DNA of 64,000 bases, from NCBI RefSeq assembly GCF_023091745.1, contig NC_068935.1, forward strand, positions 5,837,744-5,901,743, written 5' to 3'. Numbering within the stretch: the stretch's first letter is position 1; every line of letters starts with the position of its first letter. Of the stretch, positions 14,743 to 29,520 are shown one piece after another. This DNA is from Budorcas taxicolor. Taxonomy: Eukaryota; Chordata; Mammalia; Artiodactyla; Bovidae. Both the position numbers and the translations under genes were made by a program. Below the pieces are notes generated by a model, which saw nothing but the letters and a program-made list of their open reading frames with translations, was not told where the DNA came from and did not search any database.

Positions 14743-15839
14743 TCCTCCGGAAATCTTTATGACGCACCCACACACACACAGACACACAGACACATACTCA
14801 CACACACACACACACACTGCTCTTCGTGAGCCTGCGTGCTGCCTTGCTTCAGTGGTACTTGACTCTTTGCAGACCCTAGGACTGTTCCCACCAGGCTCCT
14901 CTCTCCGTGGGATTCTCCAGGAAAGAATACTGAAGAAGGTTACCATTCCCTCCTCTGGGAATCTTTATGACACACACACACAGAAACACACTCACACACT
15001 CACACACACACACACACACACACTGCTTTAGTGAGCAAGCATGGTCCCTTGCTTCAGTGGTGCTCGACTCTTGGCAGACCCTATGGACCCTAGCCCACCA
15101 GGCTCCTCTCTCCATGGGATTCTCCAGGAAAGAATACTGGAAAGTGTTACTGTACTCTCCGCCGGGGATCTTTATGACGCGCACACACAAAGACACACAC
15201 ACAAGCTCACTCACAGACACACACTGCCCTTTGTGAGCCTGCGTGCTCCCTTGCTTCAGTGGTGCTCGTCTCTTTGCAGACCCCATGGACTTTACCCAAC
15301 CAGGCTCGTCTCTCCATGGGATTCTCCAGGAAAGAATACTAGAGAGGTTTACCATGCTTTCCTCCGGGGATCTTGAGTACGTGTGTGCACACACACACAC
15401 ACACGCACACAAACACACACTCACACACATACACACAATGCACTTTGTGAGCCTGCGTGCTGCCTTGCTTCAGTAGTGCTCGACTCTTTGCAGATCCTAG
15501 GGATTGTAGCCCACCAGGCTCCTCTCTCCATGGGATTCTCCAGGAAGAATACTGGAGAGGGTTACCATGACCCCTCTGGAAAACTTTATGATGCGTGCAC
15601 ACACACACACACACAGACACATACACACACACACTGCTGTTTGTGAGCCTGCATGCTACCTTGCTTCAGTGGTGCTCGACCCTTTGCAGACCCTATGGAC
15701 TCTAGCCCACCAGGCTCCTCTCTCCATGGGACTCTCCAGGAAAGAATACTGGAGAGGGTTGCCATGCCCTCTTGCGGGGATCTTTATGACGCACACAAAC
15801 ACACAGACACACTCACACACTCAAACACACATACACACT

Positions 15840-15870
<31 letters not shown>

Positions 15871-16464
15871 ACTGCTCTTTGTGTGCCTGCGTGCTACCTT
15901 GCTTCAGTGGTGCTCGACTGTTTGCAGACCCTATGGACTGTAGCCCACCAGGCTCCTCTCTCCATGGGATTCTCCATGAAAGAATACTGGAGAGGGTTAC
16001 CGTGCCATCCTCCTGGGATCTTTATGACGTGCGTGTGCACACACACACGCACACATACACAAACACACACAGTCACACAAACACTCTGCTTTTTGTGAGC
16101 CTGGGTGCTAGGTTACTTCAGTGGTGCTTGACTCTTTGCAGACCATATGGACTGTTGCCCAGCAGGCTCCTCTCTCCATGGGATTCTCCAGGAAAGAATA
16201 CTAGAGAAGGTTACCATGCCCTGCTCCAGGGATCTTTATGACGCACGCGTGCACACACACACACACACACACACACTGCTCATTTTGAGCCAGCGTGCTA
16301 CCTTGCTTCTGTGTTGGTCTACTTTTTGCAGACCCTATGCATAGTAGCCCACCAGGCACCTCTTGCCATGGGATTCTCCAGGAAGAATACTGGAGAGGGG
16401 TACCATGACCTCCTCCGGAAATCTTTATGACGCACCCACACACACACAGACACACAGACACATA

Positions 16465-16498
<34 letters not shown>

Positions 16499-19400
16499 TG
16501 TTCGTGAGCCTGCGTGCTGCCTTGCTTCAGTGGTGCTCGACTCTTTGCAGACCCTAGGAGTGTTCCCACCAGGCTCCTCTCTCCGTGGGATTCTCCAGGA
16601 AAGAATACTGGAGAGGGATACCATGCCCTCCTCCGGGAATCTTTATGACGCACACACACAGACACACACTCACACACTCACACATTCACGCACACACACA
16701 CACACACACACTGCTCTTTGTGAGCCTGCGTGCTACCTTGCTTCAGGTGTGCTCGACTCTTTGCAGACCCAATGGCCCTAGCCCACCTGGCTCCTGTCTC
16801 CATGGGATTCTCCAGGAAAGGATACTGGAGAGGATTACCATGCCCTCCTCCGGGGATCTTTATGACGCACGCACACACACACACACAAACACACACACAC
16901 AAACACTCACACACACAAACACTCACACAGACACACTGTTCTTTGTGAGCCTGCGATCTACCTTGCTTCAGTGGAGCTCGACTCTTTCCCGACCCTATGG
17001 ACTGTGGCCCACCAGGCTCCTATCTCCATCGAATTCTTCAGGAAGGAGTACTGGAGAGGGTTACCATGCCCTCCTCCATGGATCTTCATGACTCGCGACA
17101 CACACAAACAGACACACACACTCACACACACTCACTGCTCATTTTGAGCCTGCCTTCTACCTTGCTTCAGTGGTGCTTGACTCTTTGCAGACCCTATGAC
17201 TTTATCCAACCTGGTTGTCTCTCCATGGGATTCTCCAAGAAAGAATACTGGAGAGGTTTACCTTGCTCTCCTCCGGGGATCTTTATGACGTGTGTGCACA
17301 CACACACACACAAACACACACTCACACACACACACACACACACACTGCTCTTTGTGAGCCTGCGTGCTACCTTGCTTCAGTGGTGCTCGACTCTTTGCAG
17401 ATCCTATGGACTGTAGCCCAGCAGGCTCCTCTCTCCATGGGATTCTCCAGGAAAGAATACTAGAGAAGTTTACCATGCCCTGCTCCAGGGATCTTTATGA
17501 CGCACGCGTGCACACACACACACACACACACACACACTGCTCATTGTGAGCCAGCGTGCTACCTTGCTTCTGTGTTGGTCTGCTGTTTGCAGACCCTATG
17601 CATTGTACCCACCAGGCACCTCTCGCCATGGGATTCTCCTGGAAGAATACTGGAGAGGGTTACCATGACCTCCTCCGGAAATCTTTATGACGCACCCACA
17701 CACACACAGACACACAGACACATACTCACACACACACACACACACTGCTCTTCGTGAGCCTGCGTGCTGCCTTGCTTCAGTGGTACTTGACTCTTGGCAG
17801 ACCCTAGGACTGATCCAACCAGGTTCCTCTCTCCGTGGGATTCTCCAGGAAAGAGTACTGAAGAGGGTTACCATTCCCTCCTCTGGGAATCTTTATGACA
17901 CACACACACAGACACACACTCACACACTCACACACACACACACACACACACACTGCTTTAGTGAGCAAGCATGGTCCCTTGCTTCAGTGGTGCTCGACTC
18001 TTTGCAGACCCTATGGACCCTAGCCCACCAGGCTCCTCTCTCCATGGGATTCTCCAGGAAAGAATACTGGAAAGTGTTACTGTACTCTCCGCCGGGGATC
18101 TTTATGACGTGCACACACAAAGACACACACAAAAGCTCACTCACAGACACACACTGCCCTTTGTGAGCCTGCGTGCTCCCTTGCTTCAGTGGTGCTCGTC
18201 TCTTTGCAGACCCCATGGACTTTACCCAACCAGGCTCGTCTCTCCATGGGATTCTCCAGGAAAGAATACTAGAGAGGTTTACCATGCTTTCCTCCAGGGA
18301 TCTTGAGTACGTGTGTGCACACACACACACACACGCACACAAACACACACTCACACACATACACACAATGCACTTTGTGAGCCTGCGTGCTGCCTTGCTT
18401 CAGTGGTGCTCGACTCTTTGCAGATCCTAGGGATTGTAGCCCACCAGGCTCCTCTCTCCATGGGATTCTCCAGGAAGAATACTGGAGAGGGTTACCATGA
18501 CCCCTCCGGAAAACTTTATGATGCGTGCACACACACACACACACACACACAGACACATACACACACACACACACAAACACACACTGCTCTTTGTGAGCCT
18601 CGTGCTACCTTGCTTCAGTGGTGCTCGACTCTTTGCAGACCCTATGGCCCTAGCCCACCTGGCTCCTGTCTCCATGGGACTCTCCAGGAAAGAATTCTGG
18701 AGCGGGTTACCATGCCCTCCTCCGGGGATCTTTATGACGCCCACACCCACACACACCCACACACACTCACACACAGACACACACAGCTCTTTGCGAGCCT
18801 ACGTGCTACCTTGCCTCAGTGGTGGTCAACTCTTTGCAGACCTTATAGACTGTAGCCCACCAGGCTCCTCTCTCCATGGGATTCTCCATGAAAGAATACT
18901 GGAGAGGGTTACCGTGCCCTCCTCCTGGGATCTTTATGACGTGCGTGCGCACACACACACGCACACATACACAAACACACACAGTCACACAAACACTCTG
19001 CTTTTTGTGAGCCTGTGTGCTAGGTTACTTCAGTGGTGCTTGACTCTTTGCAGACCATATGGACTGTAGCCCACCAGGCTCCTCTCTCCATGGGATTCTC
19101 CAGGTAATAATACTGCAGCGGGTTACCATGCTGTCCTCCGGGGATCTTTATGACGCAGGCGCACACACACACACACACACACACACACTGCTCTTTGTGA
19201 GCGTGCATGCTACCTTGCTTCAGTTGTGCTCCACTGTTTGCAGAGCCTATGACTGTAGCCCAGCAGGCTCCTCTCTCCATGGGATTCTTTAGGAAAGAAT
19301 ACTGAAAATGGTTACCGAGCCCTCCTCCGATGATCTTTATGATGTGCACACACACACACACTCACACACTCTCACACACACACACACACACACACACTGC

Positions 19401-19550
19401 TCTTAGTGAGCCTGTGTGCTCCCTTGCTTCAGTGGTGCTCGACTCTTTGCAGAACCTATGGCCTTAGCCCTCCTGGCTACTCTCTCCATGGGATTCTCCA
19501 GGAAAGAATACTGGAGAGGGTTGCCATGCCGTTCTCCAGGGATCTTTATG

Positions 19551-19582
<32 letters not shown>
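13364..19582. repeat. 6.2-kb higher-order repeat, copy 2
   Basis: Second copy of the block at 7,161-13,363. Its right end is set where the unit after the GACGCGCGCACAC tract changes: copy 1 continues into a TGCTCATTGTGAGCCAG unit at 13,364, while copy 2 continues into a TGCTCTTTGCGAGCC unit at 19,583. Its sub-blocks, 13,364-16,276 and 16,277-19,582, correspond to sub-blocks 1 and 2 of copy 1. The first about 1.4 kb of this copy carries many single-base insertions relative to copy 1. Confidence 0.85.
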
Positions 19583-19584
<2 letters not shown>

Positions 19585-20765
19585 TGCTCTTTGCGAGCCT
19601 GCGTGCTCCCTTGCTTCAGTGGTGCTCGACTCTTTGCAGACCCTATGGATCGTAGCCCACCAGGCTCCTCTCTCCATGGGATTCTCCAGGAAGAATACTG
19701 GAGAGTGTTACCATGACCTCTACCGGAAAACTTTGACGCGTGCAAACACACACACAGACACATACTCACACACACACACGCACGCACTGCTCTTTATGAG
19801 CCTGCATGCTGCCTTGATTCAGTGGTCGTCGACTCTTTGCAGACCCTATGGACTATTCCCACCAGGCTCCTCTCTCCATGGGATTCTCCAGGGAAGAATA
19901 CTGGAGAGGGTTACCATGCCCTCCTCCAGGGATCTTTATGAAGCACACACACAAACACACACACACACACACACTCACACAACACACACACACACACTCA
20001 CACACACACTCTGCTCTTTGTGAGCCTGCGTGCTACCTTGCTTCAGTGGTGCTCAACTCTTTGCAGACCCCAAGGACTGTAGCCCACCAGGTTCCTCTCT
20101 CCATGGGATTCTCCAGGAAAGGATACTGGCGAGGGTTACCATGCTCTCCTCCGTGGATCTTCATGACTCGCGACACACACAAACAGACACACACACTCAC
20201 ACACACTCACTGCTCTTTTTGAGCCTGCCTTCTACCTTGCTTCAGTGGTGCTCGACTCTTTGCAGACCCTATGACTTTATCCAACCTGGTTGTCTCTCCA
20301 TGGGATTCTCCAAGAAAGAATACTGGAGAGGTTTACCTTGCTCTCCTCCGGGGATCTTTATGACGTGTGTGCACACACACACACACAAACACAGACTCAC
20401 ACACAGGCACACACACACTGCTCTTTGTGAGCCTGCGTGCTACCTTGCTTCAGTGGTGCTCGACTCTTTGCAGATCCTATGGACTGTAGCCCAGCAGGCT
20501 CCTCTCTCCATGGGATTCTCCAGGAAAGAATACTAGAGAAGGTTACCATGCCCTGCTCCAGGGATCTTTATGACGCACGCGTGCACACACACACACACAC
20601 ACACACTGCTCATTGTGAGCCAGCGTGCTACCTTGCTTCTGTGTTGGTCTACTGTTTGCAGACCCTATGCATTGTAGCCCACCGGGCACCTCTCGCCATG
20701 GGATTCTCCAGGATGAATACTGGAGAGGGTTACCATGCCCTCCTCCCGGGATCTTTATGACTCGT

Positions 20766-20798
<33 letters not shown>

Positions 20799-21196
20799 TT
20801 CACACACAATCACTGCTCTTTGTGAGCCTGCGTTCTACCTTGCTTCAGTGGTGCTCGACTCTTTGCAGACGCTATGGACCCTAGCCCACCTGGCTCCTCT
20901 CTCCATGGGATTCTCCAGGAAAGAATACTGGAGAGGGTTGCCACGCCCTCCTCCGGGGATCCGATGATGCACACACACACACATACACACATACTCACAC
21001 ACTCACACACACACAGACACACACACTGCACTTAGTGAGCCTGCATGCTACCTTGCTTCAGTGGTGCTCAACTCTTTGCAGACGCTATGGACTGTAGACC
21101 ACCAGGCTCCTATCTCCATGGGATTCTCCAGGAAAGAATACTGGAGAGGGTTACCATGCCCTCCTCCGGGGATCTTTCTGACGGGCGCACACACAA

Positions 21197-21229
<33 letters not shown>

Positions 21230-22116
21230 ACATACTCTGCTCTTTGTGAGCCTGCGTGCTACCTTGCTTCAGTGGTGCTCGACTCTTCGCAGACCCTATG
21301 GAACTTAGCCGACCTGGCTCCTCTCTCCATGGGATTCTCCAGGAAAGAATACTGGAGACGGTTACCATGCCCTCCTCCGGGAATCTCTATGACGCGTGCG
21401 CACACACACACACTCACATACACACACACAGTGCTCTTTGTGAGCCTGCGTGCTACCTTGCTTCAGTGGTCCTCGACTCTTTGCAGACCCTATGGACTGT
21501 AGCCCGCCAGGCTCCTCGCTTCATGGAATTCTCCAGGAAAGAATACTGGAGAGGGTTTCCATGCCCTCCTCCAGAGATCTTTATGAGGCACACACAAACA
21601 CACAAACACACACTCACGCACACACACACTGCTCTTTGTGAGCCTGCGTGCTCCCTTGCTTCAGTGGTGCTCAACTCTTTGCAGACCCTAAGGACTGTAG
21701 CCCACCAGGTTCCTCTGTCCATGGGATTCTCCAGGAAAGGATACTGCCGAGGGTTACCATGCTCTCCTCCGTGGATCTTCATGACTCGCGACACACACAA
21801 ACAGACACACACACTCACACACACTCACTGCTCTTTTTGAGCCTGCCTTCTACCTTGCTTCAGTGGTGCTCGACTCTTTGCAGACCCTAAGGATCGTAGC
21901 CCACCAGGCTCCTCTCTCCATGGGATTCTCCAGGAAGAATACTGGAGAGTGTTACCATGACCTCCTCCGGAAAACTTTGACGCGTGCAAACACACACACA
22001 GACACATACACACACACACGCACGCACTGCTCTTTATGAGCCTGCATGCTGCCTTGATTCAGTGGTCATCGACTCTTTGCAGACCCTATGGACTATTCCC
22101 ACCAGGCTCCTCTCTC

Positions 22117-22181
22117 CATGGGATTCTCCAGGGAAGAATACTGGAGAGGGTTACCATGCCCTCCTTCAGGGATCTTTATGA

Positions 22182-22222
<41 letters not shown>

Positions 22223-22610
22223 AACACACACACACTCACACACACACTCTGCTCTTTGTGAGCCTGCGTGCTACCTTGCTTCAGTGGTGCTCAACTCTTT
22301 GCAGACCCCAAGGACTGTAGCCCACCAGGTTCCTCTCTCCATGGGATTCTCCAGGAAAGGATACTGGCGAGGGTTACCATGCTCTCCTCCGTGGATCTTC
22401 ATGACTCGTGACACACACAAACAGACACACACACTCACACACACTCACTGCTCTTTTTGAGCCTGCCTTCTACCTTGCTTCAGTGGTGCTCGACTCTTTG
22501 CAGACCCTATGACTTTATCTAACCTGGCTTGTCTGTCCATGGGATTCTCCAAGAAAGAATACTGGAGAGGTTTACCTTGCTCTCCTCCGGGGATCTTTAT
22601 GACGTGTGTG

Positions 22611-22666
<56 letters not shown>

Positions 22667-22828
22667 TCTTTGTGAGCCTGCGTGCTACCTTGCTTCAGTG
22701 GTGCTCAACTCTTTGCAGATCCTATGGACTGTAGCCCAGCAGGCTCCTCTCTCCATGGGATTCTCCAGGAAAGAATACTAGAGAAGGTTACCATGCCCTG
22801 CTCCAGGGATCTTTATGACGCACGCGTG

Positions 22829-22860
<32 letters not shown>

Positions 22861-24887
22861 TCATTGTGAGCCAGCGTGCTACCTTGCTTCTGTGTTGGTC
22901 TACTGTTTGCAGACCCTATGCTTTGTACCCACCAGGCACCTCTCGCCATGGGATTCTCCAGGAAGAATACTGGAGAGGGTTACCATGACCTCCTCCGGAA
23001 ATCTTTATGACGCACCCACACACACACACGCACACAGACACATACTCACACACACACACACACACTGCTCTTCGTGAGCCTGCGTGCTGCCTTGCTTCAG
23101 TGGTGCTCGACTCTTTGTAGACCCTAGGACTGTTCCCACCAGGCTCCTCTCTCCGTGGGATTCTCCAGGAAAGAATACTGGAGAGGGTTACCATGCCCTC
23201 CTCCGGGAATCTTTATGACGCACACACACAGACACACACTAACACACTCACACACACACACATACACTGCTTTAGTGAGCAAGCATGGTCCCTTGCTTCA
23301 GTGGTGCTCGACTCTTGGCAGACCCTATGGACCCTAGCCCACCAGGCTCCTCTCTCCATGGGATTCTCCAGGAAAGAATACTGGAGAGGGTTACCGAGCT
23401 CTCCGCCGGGGATCTTTATGACACGCACACACAAACACACACACACAAGCTCACTCACAGACACACACTGCCCTTTGTGAGCCTGCGTGCTCCCTTACTT
23501 CAGTGGTGCTCGACTCTTTGTAGACCCCATAGAGTTTACCCAACCAGGCTCGTCTCTCCATGGGATTCTCCAGGAAAGAATACTAGAGAGGTTTACCATG
23601 CTTTCCTCCGGGGATCTTGAGCACGTGTGCGCGCACACACACACACACACACAGAAACACACACTCACACACATACACACACTGCTCTTTGTGAGCCTGC
23701 GTGCTCCCTTGCTTCAGTGGTGCTCGACTCTTTGCAGACCCTATGGACTCTAGCCCACCAGGCTCCTCTCTCCATGGGATTCTCCAGGAAAGAATACTGG
23801 AGAGGCTTACCATGCCCTCCTCCAGTGATCTTTATGACGCACGCGAGCACACACAAACACACACACTCACACACACACACACTGCTCATTGTGAGCCAGC
23901 GTGCTACCTTGCTTCAGTGTTGGTCGACTGTTTGCAGACCCTATGGATCGTAGCCCAACAGGCTCCTCTCTCCATGGGATTCTCCAGGAAGAATACTGGA
24001 GAGTGTTACCATGACCTCCTCCGGAAAACTTTGACGCGTGCAAACACACACACAGACACATACTCACACACACACACGCACGCACTGCTCTTTATGAGCC
24101 TGCATGCTGCCTTGATTCAGTGGTCATCGACTCTTTGCAGACCCTATGGACTATTCCCACCAGGCTCCTCTCTCCATGGGATTCTCCAGGGAAGAATACT
24201 GGAGAGGTTTACCATGCCCTCCTCCAGGGATCTTTATGAAGCACACACACAAACACACACACACACACACACACACTCACACAACACACACACACACACT
24301 CACACACACACTCTGCTCTTTGTGAGCCTGCGTGCTACCTTGCTTCAGTGGTGCTCAACTCTTTGCAGACCCCAAGGACTGTAGCCCACCAGGTTCCTCT
24401 CTCCATGGGATTCTCCAGGAAAGGATACTGGCGAGGGTTACCATGCTCTCCTCCGTGGATCTTCATGACTCGCGACACACACAAACAGACACACACACTC
24501 ACACACACTCACTGCTCTTTTTGAGCCTGCCTTCTACCTTGCTTCAGTGGTGCTCGATTCTTTGCAGACCCTATGACTTTATCCAACCTGGCTTGTCTCT
24601 CCATGGGATTCTCCAAGAAAGAATACTGGAGAGGTTTACCTTGCTCTCTTCCGGGGATCTTTATGACGTGTGTGCACACACACACACAGAAACACACACC
24701 CACACACACACACACACACACACTGCTCTTTGTGAGCCTGCGTGCTACCTTGCTTCAGTGGTGCTCGACTCTTTGCAGATCCTATGGACTGTAGCCCAGC
24801 AGGCTCCTCTCTCCACGGGATTCTCCAGGAAAGAATACTAGAGAAGGTTACCATGCCCTGCTCCAGGCATCTTTATGACGCATGCGT

Positions 24888-24922
<35 letters not shown>

Positions 24923-25696
24923 TCATTGTGAGCCAGCGTGCTACCTTGCTTCTGTGTTGGTCTACTGTTTGCAGACCCTATGCATTGTAGCCCACCAGGC
25001 ACCTCTCGCCATGGGATTCTCCAGGAAGAATACTGGAGAGGGTTACCATGACCTCCTCCGGAAATCTTTATGACGCACCCACACACACACAGACACACAG
25101 ACACATACTCACACACACACACACACACACACTGCTCTTCGTGAGCCTGCGTGCTGCCTTGCTTCAGTGGTGCTCGACTCTTTGCAGACCCTAGGACTGT
25201 TCCCACCAGGCTCCTCTCTCCGTGGGATTCTCCAGTAAAGAATACTGAAGAGGGTTACCATGACCTCCTCCGGGAATCTTTATGACGCACACACACATAC
25301 ACACACTCACACAATCACACACACACACACACAGACTGCTTTAGGGAGCAAGCCTGGTCCTTTGCTTCAGTGGTGTTCGACTCTTTGCAGACCCTATGGA
25401 CCCTAGCCCACCAGGCTCCTCTCTCCATGGGATTCTCCAGGAAAGAATACTGGAAAGGGTTACCGTGCTCTCCGCCGGGGATCTTTATGACACGCACACA
25501 CAAACACACACACACAAGCTCACTCACAGACACACACTGCCCTTTGTGAGCCTGCGTGCTCCCTTGCTTCAGTGGTGCTTGTCTCTTTGCAGATCCCATG
25601 GACTTTACCCAACCAGGCTCGTCTCTCCATGGGATTCTCCAGGAAAGAATACTATAGAGGGTTACCATGCTTTCCTCCGGGGATCTTGAGGACGTG

Positions 25697-25733
<37 letters not shown>

Positions 25734-26933
25734 GCACACACTCACACACATGCACACAATGCTCTTTGTGAGCCTGCGTGCTGCCTTGCTTCAGTGGTGC
25801 TCAACTCTTTGCAGACCATATGGACTGTAGCCCACCAGGCTCCTCTCTCCATGGGATTCTTCAGGAAAGAATACTGGAGAGGGTTACCATGCCCTTCTCC
25901 GGTGATCTTTAGGACACGCGCATACACACACACACACACACCCACACTCACACACACACTGCTGTTTGTGAGCCTGCATGCTACCTTGCTTCAGTGGTGC
26001 TCGACCCTTTGCAGACCCTATGGACTCTAGCCCACCAGGCTCCTCTCTCCATGGGACTCTCCAGGAAAGAATACTGGAGAGGGTTGCCATGCCCTCTTGC
26101 GGGGATCTTTATGACGCACACAAACACACAGACACACTCACACACTCAAACACACATACACACTCACACACACACACACACACAGACACACTGCTCTTTG
26201 TGTGCCTGCGTGTTACCTTGCTTCAGTGGTGCTCGACTGTTTGCAGACCCTATGGACTGTAGCCCACCAGGCTCCTCTCTCCATGGGATTCTCCATGAAA
26301 GAATACTGGAGAGGGTTACCGTGCCCTCCTCCTGGGATCTTTATGACGTGCGTGTGCACACACACACGCACACATACACAAACACACACAGTCACACAAA
26401 CACTCTGCTTTTTGTGAGCCTGTGTGCTAGGTTACTTCAGTGGTGCTTGACTCTTTGCAGACCATATGGACTGTAGCCCACCAGGCTCCTCTCTCCATGG
26501 GATTCTCCAGGTAATAATACTGCAGCAGGTTACCATGCCGTCCTTCGGGGATCTTTATGACACAGGTGCACACACAGACACACACACACACACTCACACA
26601 CACACACTGCTCTTTGTGAGCGTGCGTGCTACCTTGCTTCAGTTGTGCTGCACTGTTTGCAGAGCCTATGACTGTAGCCTAGCAGGCTCCTCTCTCCATG
26701 GGATTCTTTAGGAAAGAATACTGAAGACGGTTACCAAGCCCTCCTCCGATGATCTTTATGATGTGCACACACACACACACTCACACACTCTCACACACAC
26801 ACAGACACAGACACACACACACACACACACTGCTCTTAGTGAGCCTGTGTGCTCCCTTGCTTCAGTGGTGCTCGACTCTTTGCAGACCCTATGGCCCTAG
26901 CCCTCCTGGCTCCTGTCTCCATGGGATTCTCCA
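22117..26933. repeat. 4.8-kb higher-order repeat, copy 1
   Basis: Units from about 22,117 onward recur at an offset of about 4,800 (22,445 to 27,246; 22,682 to 27,483; 23,701 to 28,506; 24,332 to 29,131) with near identity. The copy starts inside a SINE body, around the CCAGGGAAGAATACTGG variant, rather than in a CA tract. Confidence 0.8.
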
Positions 26934-26984
26934 GGGAAGAATACTGGAGAGGTTTACCATGCCCTCCTCCAGGGATCTTTATGA

Positions 26985-27023
<39 letters not shown>

Positions 27024-27411
27024 AACACACACACACTCACACACACACTCTGCTCTTTGTGAGCCTGCGTGCTACCTTGCTTCAGTGGTGCTCAACTCTT
27101 TGCAGACCCCAAGGACTGTAGCCCACCAGGTTCCTCTCTCCATGGGATTCTCCAGGAAAGGATACTGGCGAGGGTTACCATGCTCTCCTCCGTGGATCTT
27201 CATGACTCGTGACACACACAAACAGACACACACACTCACACACACTCACTGCTCTTTTTGAGCCTGCCTTCTACCTTGCTTCAGTGGTGCTCGACTCTTT
27301 GCAGACCCTATGACTTTATCTAACCTGGCTTGTCTGTCCATGGGATTCTCCAAGAAAGAATACTGGAGAGGTTTACCTTGCTCTCCTCCGGGGATCTTTA
27401 TGACGTGTGTG

Positions 27412-27467
<56 letters not shown>

Positions 27468-27629
27468 TCTTTGTGAGCCTGCGTGCTACCTTGCTTCAGT
27501 GGTGCTCAACTCTTTGCAGATCCTATGGACTGTAGCCCAGCAGGCTCCTCTCTCCATGGGATTCTCCAGGAAAGAATACTAGAGAAGGTTACCATGCCCT
27601 GCTCCAGGGATCTTTATGACGCACGCGTG

Positions 27630-27661
<32 letters not shown>

Positions 27662-29520
27662 TCATTGTGAGCCAGCGTGCTACCTTGCTTCTGTGTTGGT
27701 CTACTGTTTGCAGACCCTATGCATTGTACCCACCAGGCACCTCTCGCCATGGGATTCTCCAGGAAGAATACTGGAGAGGGTTACCATGACCTCCTCCGGA
27801 AATCTTTATGACGCACCCACACACACACACGCACACAGACACATACACACACACACACACACACACTGCTCTTCGTGAGCCTGCGTGCTGCCTTGCTTCA
27901 GTGGTGCTCGACTCTTTGCACACCCTAGGACTGTTCCCACCAGGCTCCTCTCTCCGTGGGATTCTCCAGGAAAGAATACTGGAGAGGGTTACCATGCCCT
28001 CCTCCGGGAATCTTTATGACGCACACACACAGACACACACTAACACACTCACACACACACACACATACACTGCTTTAGTGAGCAAGCATGGTCCCTTGCT
28101 TCAGTGGTGCTCGACTCTTGGCAGACCCTATGGACCCTAGCCCACCAGGCTCCTCTCTCCATGGGATTCTCCAGGAAAGAATACTGGAGAGGGTTACCGA
28201 GCTCTCCGCCGGGGATCTTTATGACACGCACACACAAACACACACACACAAGCTCACTCACAGACACACACTGCCCTTTGTGAGCCTGCGTGCTCCCTTA
28301 CTTCAGTGGTGCTCGACTCTTTGTAGACCCCATAGAGTTTACCCAACCAGGCTCGTCTCTCCATGGGATTCTCCAGGAAAGAATACTAGAGAGGTTTACC
28401 ATGCTTTCCTCCGGGGATCTTGAGTACGTGTGCGCGCACACACACACACACACACACAGAAACACACACTCACACACATACACACACTGCTCTTTGTGAG
28501 CCTGCGTGCTCCCTTGCTTCAGTGGTGCTCGACTCTTTGCAGACCCTATGGACTCTAGCCCACCAGGCTCCTCTCTCCATGGGATTCTCCAGGAAAGAAT
28601 ACTGGAGAGGCTTACCATGCCCTCCTCCAGTGATCTTTATGACGCACGCGAGCACACACAAACACACACACTCACACACACACACACTGCTCATTGTGAG
28701 CCAGCGTGCTACCTTGCTTCAGTGTTGGTCGACTGTTTGCAGACCCTATGGATCGTAGCCCAACAGGCTCCTCTCTCCATGGGATTCTCCAGAAAGAATA
28801 CTGGAGAGTGTTACCATGACCTCCTCCGGAAAACTTTGACGCGTGCAAACACACACACAGACACATACTCACACACACACACGCATGCACTGCTCTTTAT
28901 GAGCCTGCATGCTGCCTTGATTCAGTGGTCATCGACTCTTTGCAGACCCTATGGACTATTCCCACCAGGCTCCTCTCTCCATGGGATTCTCCAGGGAAGA
29001 ATACTGGAGAGGGTTACCATGCCCTCCTCCAGGGATCTTTATGAAGCACACACACAAACACACACACACACACACTCACACAACACACACACACACACTC
29101 ACACACACACTCTGCTCTTTGTGAGCCTGCGTGCTACCTTGCTTCAGTGGTGCTCAACTCTTTGCAGACCCCAAGGACTGTAGCCCACCAGGCTCCTCTC
29201 TCCATGGGATTCTCCAGGAAAGGATACTGGAGAGGGTTACCATGCTCTCCTCCGTGGATCTTCATGACTCGCGACACACACAAACAGACACACACTCTCA
29301 CACACACTCACTGCTCTTTTTGAGCCTGCCTTCTACCTTGCTTCAGTGGTGCTCGATTCTTTGCAGACCCTATGACTTTATCCAACCTGGCTTGTCTCTC
29401 CATGGGATTCTCCAAGAAAGAATACTGGAGAGGTTTACCTTGCTCTCTTCCGGGGATCTTTATGACGTGTGTGCACACACACACACAGAAACACACACCC
29501 ACACACACACACACACACAC
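26934..29520. repeat. 4.8-kb higher-order repeat, copy 2 (internally deleted)
   Basis: This copy follows copy 1 up to about 29,520 (equivalent to about 24,722) and then jumps to sequence matching about 26,607 onward: the unit with GAGCGTGC and CAGTTGTGCT, ending in TTTATGATGTGCACAC. About 1.9 kb, roughly nine or ten units, present in copy 1 is therefore absent here. The junction lies at the end of a CA tract. Confidence 0.75.
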
